Below are positions 7,625 through 14,499 of a DNA stretch of 22,696 nt, piece by piece. The first letter of the stretch is position 1. Each line of letters starts with the position of its first letter. The position numbers and the translations under genes were made by a program. The notes below the pieces were generated by a model. That model saw only the letters and a program-made list of their open reading frames with translations, was not told where the DNA came from and did no database searches. Source of the stretch: ZC4RG35 sp964388105 (lineage in GTDB: Bacteria > Actinomycetota > Acidimicrobiia > Spongiisociales > ZC4RG35); assembly GCA_964388105.1 (NCBI GenBank), contig CAYLYQ010000034.1:1-22696 (forward strand). The letters are read 5' to 3'.

Positions 7625-10474
7625 ATGTTCACCAGGTCGGCTCCTACGTACCCATCCGATCGGCGTCGACCGATCACCATCATCCTGGCGATCATCGCGG
7701 CCGGATATCTCCTCCTCACCGCCGCCGGAACCCTGTGGACCGACTACCTGTGGTTCGACTCCATGGGCTACTCGGGCGTGTGGGCGAAGAACTGGGGCAC
7801 CTCTCTCCTTCTCGGCGCTTTCGGGCTGGCGTTGTCGTTCGCCATCTTCTGGTCGACGCTGATCCTCGCCCAGCGACTGTCGCCCCGGTGGATGCCGCTC
7901 GACTCGATCGACGACGAGGTGGTGGAGAGATTCCGCGACTGGGTCGAACCCCGTCTCGACCGGGTCCGGGTTCTGGTGGCGGCCCTCCTCGCCCTGTTCC
8001 TCGGCCTCGCCACGGCCACATGGAGGGACGAGTTCTTCCTCTTCCTCAATGCACGCCAGTTCGGTGAGACCGACCCGATCTTCGGCAACGACCTGGGCTA
8101 TTACGTCTTCCAGTTCCCGATCTCACAGGTCGCGGTGGACTGGTTCTTCAGCCTTCTGGTGATGGCCCTGATCCTGGCTGTGGTCGCCTTCTATCTGAAC
8201 GGCGGCCTGCGCTTCGAAGGGCGGACCTTGACGACCACTCGCGGGGCGAAGATCCAGCTGTCGGTCATGCTCGCCCTGCTCGCCCTCACTCGGGGGCTCG
8301 CCTACTGGCTCGACCGGTACGAGCTCCTCTACTCCGGCCGGGCGGAGCCGAAGTTCCACGGGCCCGGGCACGCAGACATCACGGCTCGCCTCCCGGCGAT
8401 CCAGCTCCTCATTGTCATCGCGGTGGTGGGTGCGGTGCTGTTCATCGCCAACATCTGGCGTCGCGGATGGACGTTGGCGGCGGTGACCGTGGCGGCGTGG
8501 GCGCTCGTGTCGATCGTGGGTGGTTCCGTGGCGCCCGCCCTGGTGCAACGGTTCAGCGTGCTCCCCAACCAGCTGTCCAAGGAGATGCCCTACATCACCA
8601 ACAACCTCCAGGCGACGCGAGCCGCCTACGGGCTCGACGACATCGAAGTGCGCAACTTCCGCGCCTCGCCGAACCTGGCGATGGAGGACATCGAGAGCAA
8701 CCGACTCACCATCGACAACTTGCGGGTATGGAGTGCGGCGGTCCTGCCGAGGACCTACCAGAACTTCCAGGAGCTCGAGCCCTACTACACCCTGGCACGG
8801 GTCAGCACCGACCGTTACATGGACGAGGGCCAGCCGCGACAGGTGATGCTCGCCGTGCGGGAGCTCGAGGAGGTCAACCTGCCTCGCGACGACTGGCAGA
8901 ACACGCGATTGTTCTACACGCACGGTTACGGGGCGGTGGTCAACCAGGCCAACGTCGTCCAGTCCGACGGGCAGCCCCAGTTCCTGCTCAAGGACGTCCC
9001 GCCCGTGGCGACCCTGGAGAGATTGGAGCTGACCCAGCCCCGCGTCTACTTCGGTCACTCCTACGAGCGGGGAAGGCCTGTGATCGTCCGGACCGGGGAC
9101 TTCCCGCAGGAGATCGACATCCCGCTCCCCGAGGGCACCCAGTACAACGAGTACGACGGGGCCGCCGGGGTGGTGATCGACAACATCTGGAAGCGGATCG
9201 CGTTCGCCTTCCGCTACCGGGACCTGAACCTGCTGATCTCGGGTGAGCTCCGGTCGGACAGCCGCGTCCTCGTCGAGCGGAACATCAGGGAGATCGCCGA
9301 CGCGGTCGCCCCCTTCCTGCACAGCGACGCCGACCCGTACCCCGTCATCCTCGACGGCCGGATCAAGTGGGTCATTGACATGTACACGACCACCTCGCGC
9401 TACCCGTACAGCGAGCCGCTCACCGAAGTCGAGGAGAACCGACTCGCGGTGTCGGCGCAACTTCCCCTCGGGAGCAACTACATCCGGAATTCGGTGAAGG
9501 CCGTGGTCGACGCCTACGACGGCGGGATCGACTTCTACGTGGCGGATGGGGACGATCCGATCATCAGGGCATGGGCGGCCAACTACCCCGGGCTCATCCA
9601 GCCGATCTCCGCCATGCCGGAGGGCCTCATCGAGCATCTTCGCTACCCGCAGGACCTGTTCCGGATCCAGTCGTCCCTCTACCTCGAGTACCACGTCACG
9701 GAAGAGACCGAGCTCTTCCAGGGCAACGACGCATGGTCCTTCCCCGAAGACCCGGCAACCATCCGCCGAACCGGCCTGGAGCAGTTGAACGGCGACCGCC
9801 GCACGGGGACCAATGAGCCGATGCGCCAGCTGCTGCCCTACTACCTGCTGACGAAGCTGCCCGGCGAGACCGACCTCTCCTATCTCCTGCTCCAGCCGTT
9901 CAACCCGCGGGAGAAGCGCAACATGGTGTCGTTCCTGGTGGCCGATTCGACGCCGGGCCAGTACGGGCGCCTCATCGACTTCCGGATGCCGCAAGGCACC
10001 CTCGTGGACGGCGCAGGCCAGGTGGGCCAGCGGATCGAACAGGACGCGGAGATCGCTCAGCAACTCAGCTTGTGGCGCAACTCCGGCTCGACGGTGATCA
10101 AGGGCGACCTGCTGGTGGTTCCGATCGAGGACTCGGTCCTGTATTTCCAGCCCTTCTACCTCGAGGAGACCGGCGGAGCGTTCCCCGAGTTCCGGCGAGT
10201 GGCGGTGGTGTTCGGGGAGCGGGTGGAGTGGTCCAACACACTGGACGGGGCGCTCGAGCTGGTGTTCGGGGAGAGCACCGGGCCGCCCACCGAGCCGACG
10301 GAGCCGATCGACGGGACCCTCGAGGAGCTGCTCGAGCGTCTGGGAACTGCCTTCGACAACGCCAGCTTCGCCCTGGGGCGCGGGGACCTCGCCGAGTACC
10401 AGCGCTGGTTCGAAGAGGCGGATCGCATCTACGACGAGATCCAGCGCACCTACCAGGGGACCTCCGGCGCATGA
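7625..10474 (+). CDS. UPF0182 family membrane protein
   Basis: A 949-aa protein of the UPF0182 (COG1615) family, common in actinobacteria and cyanobacteria and without a firmly known function. About seven membrane helices occupy the first third (about 17-38, 58-82, 113-131, 172-192, 208-226, 258-277, 281-300). A large domain, predicted to lie outside the membrane, follows from about residue 305. It carries family segments such as MPYITNNLQATRAAYGLDDIEVRNF (8585-8661). The end is Thr/Pro/Glu-rich followed by a helical tail (LEELLERLGTAFDNASFALGRGD). The ATG at 7625 gives the typical start before the first helix. The stop overlaps the VOC gene start (ATGA at 10471), suggesting coupling. Confidence 0.93.
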   Translation: MFTRSAPTYPSDRRRPITIILAIIAAGYLLLTAAGTLWTDYLWFDSMGYSGVWAKNWGTSLLLGAFGLALSFAIFWSTLILAQRLSPRWMPLDSIDDEVVERFRDWVEPRLDRVRVLVAALLALFLGLATATWRDEFFLFLNARQFGETDPIFGNDLGYYVFQFPISQVAVDWFFSLLVMALILAVVAFYLNGGLRFEGRTLTTTRGAKIQLSVMLALLALTRGLAYWLDRYELLYSGRAEPKFHGPGHADITARLPAIQLLIVIAVVGAVLFIANIWRRGWTLAAVTVAAWALVSIVGGSVAPALVQRFSVLPNQLSKEMPYITNNLQATRAAYGLDDIEVRNFRASPNLAMEDIESNRLTIDNLRVWSAAVLPRTYQNFQELEPYYTLARVSTDRYMDEGQPRQVMLAVRELEEVNLPRDDWQNTRLFYTHGYGAVVNQANVVQSDGQPQFLLKDVPPVATLERLELTQPRVYFGHSYERGRPVIVRTGDFPQEIDIPLPEGTQYNEYDGAAGVVIDNIWKRIAFAFRYRDLNLLISGELRSDSRVLVERNIREIADAVAPFLHSDADPYPVILDGRIKWVIDMYTTTSRYPYSEPLTEVEENRLAVSAQLPLGSNYIRNSVKAVVDAYDGGIDFYVADGDDPIIRAWAANYPGLIQPISAMPEGLIEHLRYPQDLFRIQSSLYLEYHVTEETELFQGNDAWSFPEDPATIRRTGLEQLNGDRRTGTNEPMRQLLPYYLLTKLPGETDLSYLLLQPFNPREKRNMVSFLVADSTPGQYGRLIDFRMPQGTLVDGAGQVGQRIEQDAEIAQQLSLWRNSGSTVIKGDLLVVPIEDSVLYFQPFYLEETGGAFPEFRRVAVVFGERVEWSNTLDGALELVFGESTGPPTEPTEPIDGTLEELLERLGTAFDNASFALGRGDLAEYQRWFEEADRIYDEIQRTYQGTSGA

Positions 10475-10845
10475 GCCGCTTGAGCAGGGTGATCCTGCGA
10501 GTGGAGGACATGGGCCGGGCGATCGCCTTCTGGCGTGACGCCGTCGGACTGGCGCCGGTCTTCGAGTCCGAGGATTTCACCTTCCTCAACGCCGGGGAAA
10601 CCCAGATCGTCCTCAACCGGGTCGATTCACCACCCGAACCAGGGATGACCGAAGTCGTGCTGGAGTCCGACGATGTCGCCTCCGAGTACGCGGCCATGCG
10701 TGCTCGGGGCGTCCCGTTCGAGGTCGACCTGAGAGCCGTCACCTCGGACGGCGATCGCGACCTGCTGGCTGCGCACTTTTACGATCCGGACGGGAACCTC
10801 GCCAGCCTGACCGGCTGGGTGTCAGCCCAAGGCGATCAGCGGTAA
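10471..10845 (+). CDS. VOC family (glyoxalase/bleomycin-resistance-like) protein
   Basis: A 124-aa single-module protein of the vicinal oxygen chelate fold. It opens with the strand-helix pattern VILRVEDMGRAIAFWRDAVGL and ends with HFYDPDGNLASLTGW, both typical. The family includes metal-dependent isomerases, dioxygenases and binding proteins, and the substrate cannot be told here. The conserved C-terminal Glu metal ligand is not obvious, since NLASL replaces the common NxxEL/NxxEF pattern. The ATG overlaps the UPF0182 stop. Its 3' end overlaps the convergent IF-1 gene by 10 nt. Confidence 0.85.
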   Translation: MSRLSRVILRVEDMGRAIAFWRDAVGLAPVFESEDFTFLNAGETQIVLNRVDSPPEPGMTEVVLESDDVASEYAAMRARGVPFEVDLRAVTSDGDRDLLAAHFYDPDGNLASLTGWVSAQGDQR

Positions 10846-11063
10846 CGCCAGACGATGCGACCCCTCGAGGGGTCGTAGGTGGACACCTCGACGTCGACGA
10901 CGTCTCCGGGAAGCACCCGGATTCCACGCCCGCGACGCATGCGACCGGACGGCTTGGCCAGCAGCTGGAAGCCGCTTTCCAGTTCCACCTCGAAGGTGGA
11001 GTCGGGCAGCATCTTCAAGACCGTGCCGCGCATCCGCACGTACTCCTCGGTGTCTTTAGCCAA
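10836..11063 (-). CDS. infA: Translation initiation factor IF-1 (divergent)
   Basis: A 75-aa S1/OB-fold protein. IF-1 occupies the ribosomal A site during initiation. Hallmarks are MRGTVLKMLPDSTFEVELESG, SGRMRR, IRVLPGD and the C-terminal YDPSRGRIVWRYR. Compared with the usual SGKMRxxYIRILPGD, the segment here (SGRMRRGRGIRVLPGD) has one extra residue and has lost the aromatic. The start is TTG at 11063; a GGAG lies about 10 nt upstream. It stands alone rather than in the usual ribosomal-protein cluster, so it could be a second, specialised copy. Whether the genome has another infA cannot be seen here. Confidence 0.88.
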   Translation of the reverse strand: MAKDTEEYVRMRGTVLKMLPDSTFEVELESGFQLLAKPSGRMRRGRGIRVLPGDVVDVEVSTYDPSRGRIVWRYR

Positions 11064-11164
11064 TGTGGTGTAGCTCCATCAGAGGCCAACTCTAAAGGAA
11101 CCGGCGCCACAACTGATTTCTCAGCCTGCTGCACCGCTTGACCGGGGACCCTTCTCTTGCGAAC

Positions 11165-11170
11165 TATCGT
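11165..11170 (+). promoter_or_regulatory. -10 box of the SulP gene (leaderless)
   Basis: TATCGT lies 6 nt before the GTG at 11177, fitting a transcript that starts at the initiation codon. TTGACC at 11138-11143 resembles a -35 box but the spacer would be 21 nt, longer than usual. Confidence 0.5.
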
Positions 11171-11176
11171 TCCGGG

Positions 11177-12844
11177 GTGCCGCGCCTGGACCTGGGTAAC
11201 GAATCGAAGATTCGGGTCTCGGCCGCCATCCGGGCGACCTTCCGCCGCGGGTACACCGCCAATGATCTGAGGGCGGACGCCACCGCGGGCCTGGTGGTCG
11301 GGGTCGTGGCGCTTCCACTCTCCATGGCCCTCGCCATCGCCGCCGGCGCGCCCCCGGCCCACGGTCTCTACACCGCGATCGTCGCCGGGATCGTCATCGC
11401 CCTCACCGGCGGCTCCACCTATTCGGTTTCCGGTCCCACCGCGGCGTTCGTGGTCATCCTCGTCCCGGTTACGGTGCGTCACGGGCTCCAGGGTCTGCTC
11501 GTGGCCACTGCGATGGCGGGCGTTCTCATGCTCGTGATGGGCCTGGCGGGGCTCGGGCGTCTCATCCAGTTCATCCCTCACCCTGTAACCACGGGATTCA
11601 CCATGGGCATCGCGTTGGTCATCGCCATCCTCCAGTTGGGGGACCTGCTCGGGCTGGGCCGTCTGGAGGGGGAACGGGTCTGGGAGCGGCTGGGTGATCT
11701 GGCGACTCGCTTCGGCGACCTGTCGGTGGCCGACGCGGGCGTCGGTCTCCTCACCCTGGCGGTGCTGATCTTCTGGCCCAAAGTGAGCAAGAAGGTGCCG
11801 GGCCCCTTGGTCGGCCTGGCCGTGGCGACGCTCGTCGCACTGCTGCTCGAGCGGGTCGGGTCCGCGCCGGTCACGATCGAGTCGCTCTTCGGCGGGATAC
11901 CCCAGTCGCTTCCCAGTCCGACAGTGCCCTGGTCGGGCTCAGGGCTGGACTGGGGCGACGTTGTGGACCTGTTCCCGACGGCGGCGGCCATCGCCCTCCT
12001 CGGCGCGATCGAGTCGCTGTTGTGTGCAGTGGTCGCCGACGGCATGACCGGTCGGCGTCACGACCCTGACGCCGAACTCCTCGGTTTGGGCCTGGGCAAC
12101 ATGGTCGTGTCCTTCTTCGGAGGGTTCGCCGCCACCGGAGCCATTGCCCGCACGGCCACCGCGATCCGCGCCGGGGCGAGGAGCCCGATTGCGGTGGTGG
12201 TCCACTCGCTTTTCCTGCTCGTCGCGATGCTCGCCCTCGCACCGATCCTGGGGGCGATCCCGATGGCAGGCATGGCCGCACTGCTGTTGGTGGTCGCCTG
12301 GAACATGAGCGACGCCCGCCATTTCACGCGAATCGCACGCATCGCTCCCCGTAGCGACGTGTTCGTGATGATGACCTGCTTCCTCCTCACCGTCGTCTTC
12401 GACATGGTCGTGGCCGTGATCACGGGCGTCATGCTGGCGGCCCTGCTGTTCATGAGGCGGATGGTGGAGATATCCGGTGCGGAGCTGATGGGAGGTCCCG
12501 CCGGACACACGGTCGCCGGGCTCCCGCCCGGAGTCGTGTTCTACGACGTCGCCGGCCCTCTGTTCTTCGGTGCGGCCGAGAAGGCCCTCGGCGCCCTCTC
12601 CGTGGTCGGTGAAGGTGTCCACACGGTCATCGTCGACCTGGAAGACGTTCCTGCGGTCGACGCCACCGGTCTGGTGGCGCTGGAGTCGATCGTGGAGCGG
12701 CTCAACCGCCACGGGGCCAAGGTCGTGATCTCAGGCGTTCGCCCACAACCGCGGCGCGCATTGTCCAAGGCCGGGTTCCGGGACGAGCCGGGGAAGCTCG
12801 AGATCACGGACGACACCAACACCACACTCGAGCGGTTCTTCTGA
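11177..12844 (+). CDS. SulP family anion transporter with STAS domain
   Basis: A 555-aa inner-membrane transporter of the SLC26/SulP family, whose members move sulfate, bicarbonate or dicarboxylates. The membrane part (about residues 20-420) begins with DATAGLVVGVVALPLSMALAIAAGAPPAHGLYTAIVAG, the family signature. The C-terminal STAS domain (about 435-540) contains VIVDLEDVPAVDATGLVALESIV. The substrate cannot be assigned from sequence. I chose the GTG at 11177 because it follows TATCGT by 6 nt; a TTG at 11138 in the same frame would add 13 residues without a ribosome site. Confidence 0.93.
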   Translation: MPRLDLGNESKIRVSAAIRATFRRGYTANDLRADATAGLVVGVVALPLSMALAIAAGAPPAHGLYTAIVAGIVIALTGGSTYSVSGPTAAFVVILVPVTVRHGLQGLLVATAMAGVLMLVMGLAGLGRLIQFIPHPVTTGFTMGIALVIAILQLGDLLGLGRLEGERVWERLGDLATRFGDLSVADAGVGLLTLAVLIFWPKVSKKVPGPLVGLAVATLVALLLERVGSAPVTIESLFGGIPQSLPSPTVPWSGSGLDWGDVVDLFPTAAAIALLGAIESLLCAVVADGMTGRRHDPDAELLGLGLGNMVVSFFGGFAATGAIARTATAIRAGARSPIAVVVHSLFLLVAMLALAPILGAIPMAGMAALLLVVAWNMSDARHFTRIARIAPRSDVFVMMTCFLLTVVFDMVVAVITGVMLAALLFMRRMVEISGAELMGGPAGHTVAGLPPGVVFYDVAGPLFFGAAEKALGALSVVGEGVHTVIVDLEDVPAVDATGLVALESIVERLNRHGAKVVISGVRPQPRRALSKAGFRDEPGKLEITDDTNTTLERFF

Positions 12845-12867
12845 GCCAGGTTCCTGCGGCGCAGCCT

Positions 12868-12873
12868 TAGGCT
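12868..12873 (+). promoter_or_regulatory. -10 box of the DODA-type dioxygenase gene (leaderless)
   Basis: TAGGCT lies 7 nt before the ATG at 12881. The segment TAGGCT followed by GCGGC and a start codon also occurs before moaE, suggesting a shared promoter style. Confidence 0.5.
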
Positions 12874-12880
12874 TAGCGGC

Positions 12881-13672
12881 ATGGCCGACTTCGCCGACCA
12901 GAGGATGCCTGTCCTCTATCTCAGTCACGGCGCTCCGCCGCTAGCTGACGACCCGGTCTGGACCGAGGAGCTGTCGAGTTGGTCGTCACGGATGGCCAAG
13001 CCGAGTTCTGTGCTCATGGTGTCCGCACACTGGGAGAACGATCCTTTGACGGTTTCGGCAACCACCACCGTCCCCCTCTACTACGACTTCTGGGGCTTCC
13101 CCCAGCACTACTACGAAGTCCAGTACCCCTCGCCGGGAGCTCCCGAGCTCGCCCATGAGGTGAGCCGTCTGGTGAGTGGCCCCGATCACCCCGTGTTCCA
13201 GGACCCAACCCGCGGGCTCGACCACGGCGCATACGTCCCGCTGGTGGAGATGTACCCCGACGCGGACGTGCCCGTGCTGCAGATCTCGATGCCGACGCTC
13301 GACCCCGGTGTCCTGTTCGACCTGGGCCAGCGGCTGGCGCCGCTCCGTGACCAGGGCGTCCTGATCGTGGGGAGCGGCTTCAGCACTCACAACCTTCGGG
13401 AGATGGACTGGCACGGCGGTCCCCATGCGATGCCACCGTCTTGGTCCTCGGAGTTCGACGACTGGCTCAACCGGACCATTGCCGCTCAGGACATCGACTC
13501 GCTCCTGGACTTCCAGAACAAGGCCCCTGCGCCGAACATCGCCCACCCGCGGACGGAGCACTTCGCGCCCTTGTTCGTGGCGCTCGGGGCCGTGTCCGGA
13601 GGCTTCCTGCCCGCCAACGCGGTCGAAGGCTTCTGGTTCGGGTTGTCGAAGCGCTCTTTCCAGTTCGACTAG
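12881..13672 (+). CDS. DODA-type class III extradiol dioxygenase (LigB superfamily)
   Basis: A 263-aa single-domain enzyme of the YgiD/DODA group, which cleaves catechol-type rings such as L-DOPA or related compounds with a bound metal. Conserved histidines are all present: His16 (LSHGAPP), His50 (SAHWE), His115 (LDHGAYVPL), His170 (GSGFSTHNL) and His227 (RTEHFAPLF). Length matches the family. The ATG at 12881 follows a leaderless-type -10 box. The stop shares the tetranucleotide CTAG with the stop of the convergent small gene. The true substrate is unknown. Confidence 0.92.
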   Translation: MADFADQRMPVLYLSHGAPPLADDPVWTEELSSWSSRMAKPSSVLMVSAHWENDPLTVSATTTVPLYYDFWGFPQHYYEVQYPSPGAPELAHEVSRLVSGPDHPVFQDPTRGLDHGAYVPLVEMYPDADVPVLQISMPTLDPGVLFDLGQRLAPLRDQGVLIVGSGFSTHNLREMDWHGGPHAMPPSWSSEFDDWLNRTIAAQDIDSLLDFQNKAPAPNIAHPRTEHFAPLFVALGAVSGGFLPANAVEGFWFGLSKRSFQFD

Positions 13673-13941
13673 ACGGGCCGTCCGCCTGCCGATCCGGCGT
13701 CCGCCGAGCCTGGACCCGGCCGGATCACGTCGACGGGCCCAGTGGGCCCGCCCATCTCCCCTGGGGGCTCATCGGGGATCGTGTTCTCCCGGTCGGGTGC
13801 CAGGCCTCGCCGTCGCAGCTCTGCCTCGAGGGCAGCGTCGTGGGGCTGGGGTACTCCGCTGACGGCTTTGGATCGGCGGAAGCGATCGACCAGTTCCTCG
13901 TCGCTCAGATCGGCGAATTGCTGGCCGGCGTGCTCGCTCAC
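13669..13941 (-). CDS. Small hypothetical protein
   Basis: A 90-aa protein I do not recognise. The N-terminal half is helical and charged (QFADLSDEELVDRFRRS, DAALEAELRRRG). The C-terminal half is Pro/Gly-rich and probably disordered. No membrane segment or cysteine is seen. Support for it being real comes from the GTG start placed 6 nt after TAAAAC, the actinobacteria-like composition, and the exact fit of its TAG stop against the dioxygenase stop (CTAG). No function is proposed. Confidence 0.6.
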   Translation of the reverse strand: MSEHAGQQFADLSDEELVDRFRRSKAVSGVPQPHDAALEAELRRRGLAPDRENTIPDEPPGEMGGPTGPVDVIRPGPGSADAGSAGGRPV

Positions 13942-13977
13942 GTTGGCGTTTTACCCAGGCCCTCAGCGGGCAAAACG
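13942..13977. promoter_or_regulatory. Inverted repeat over the -10 box of the small gene
   Basis: CGTTTT (13947-13952) and AAAACG (13972-13977) are complementary, as are GCCC (13959-13962) and GGGC (13968-13971) inside them. The minus-strand -10 candidate TAAAAC (13953-13948) lies in the left arm, 6 nt before the GTG at 13941. It could be an operator or a hairpin in a transcript from the other side. Confidence 0.35.
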
Positions 13978-14018
13978 GGCCGAATGACGATTGTCGGGAA
14001 GCCGCAGGAAGACCAACG

Positions 14019-14447
14019 GTGGGGAATAGCATGACACAACGGGAAATGCTGCCGATCATCGTCTCCGCAATGTCCGAGTCCACCCACTTTCGGACTAGTC
14101 AAAAGCGCTTCTCGGCACGACCGGCATCGGTCGCTCAGGCCCGCCACTTCGCCGTCAAAGGCATCGATGATGATGATCTCGCCTCGCGTGTCGCCACCAT
14201 CGTCTCGGAACTGGCCACGAATGCCATCCGGCACGCCAAGTCGGCCTTTGTGCTCGAAGTTCGTTCGGATGGTGGGCGCGTGCGCGTTGCCGTCACCGAC
14301 GTCAGCACCGACCCTCCGCGCCAGAGCATCCGGAAAAGAGATGACCCGACCGGCAGGGGCTTGCAGATCGTGGAGGCGCTCTCCGATCGGTGGGGCTTCC
14401 ATCCGGACGGCGACGGCAAGGTGGTCTGGGCGGAACTCGACGCCTGA
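14019..14447 (+). CDS. Anti-sigma factor / serine kinase, RsbW/SpoIIAB type
   Basis: A 142-aa GHKL (HATPase_c_2) protein with intact ATP-site motifs: N-box SELATNAIRHA (Glu64, Asn68), G1 with Asp94 (VTDVS) and G2 GRGLQIVEAL. Such proteins bind a SigB/SigF-type sigma factor or phosphorylate a STAS partner. The GTG at 14019 has an AGGAAG at 14006-14011; ATG codons at 14031, 14046 and 14070 are alternatives and the domain proper starts after residue 30. It lies 52 nt before the phosphatase gene. It is the only GHKL protein here with complete motifs, so it is the best candidate kinase for the STAS protein at 19153. Confidence 0.85.
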   Translation: MGNSMTQREMLPIIVSAMSESTHFRTSQKRFSARPASVAQARHFAVKGIDDDDLASRVATIVSELATNAIRHAKSAFVLEVRSDGGRVRVAVTDVSTDPPRQSIRKRDDPTGRGLQIVEALSDRWGFHPDGDGKVVWAELDA

Positions 14448-14486
14448 CGCCTTCCCGCCGATGGGGAACACCTCCTGAGGGAGGTC

Positions 14487-14492
14487 TAGTGT
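14487..14492 (+). promoter_or_regulatory. -10 box of the sensor phosphatase gene (leaderless)
   Basis: TAGTGT lies 7 nt before the GTG at 14500, so the phosphatase may have its own leaderless promoter in addition to readthrough from the kinase gene. Confidence 0.45.
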
Positions 14493-14499
14493 CCTGGCG

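Noticed and set aside
8123..10063. A 646-codon open frame on the minus strand
   Set aside because: It lies wholly antisense to the well-supported UPF0182 gene, and its product is His/Val/Asp/Arg-rich without family motifs, as expected from mirrored GC-rich codons.
11138..11176. TTG start for the SulP transporter
   Set aside because: The extra 13 residues have no ribosome site, and the bases TTGACC fit a -35-like element better; GTG 11177 follows a -10 box by 6 nt.
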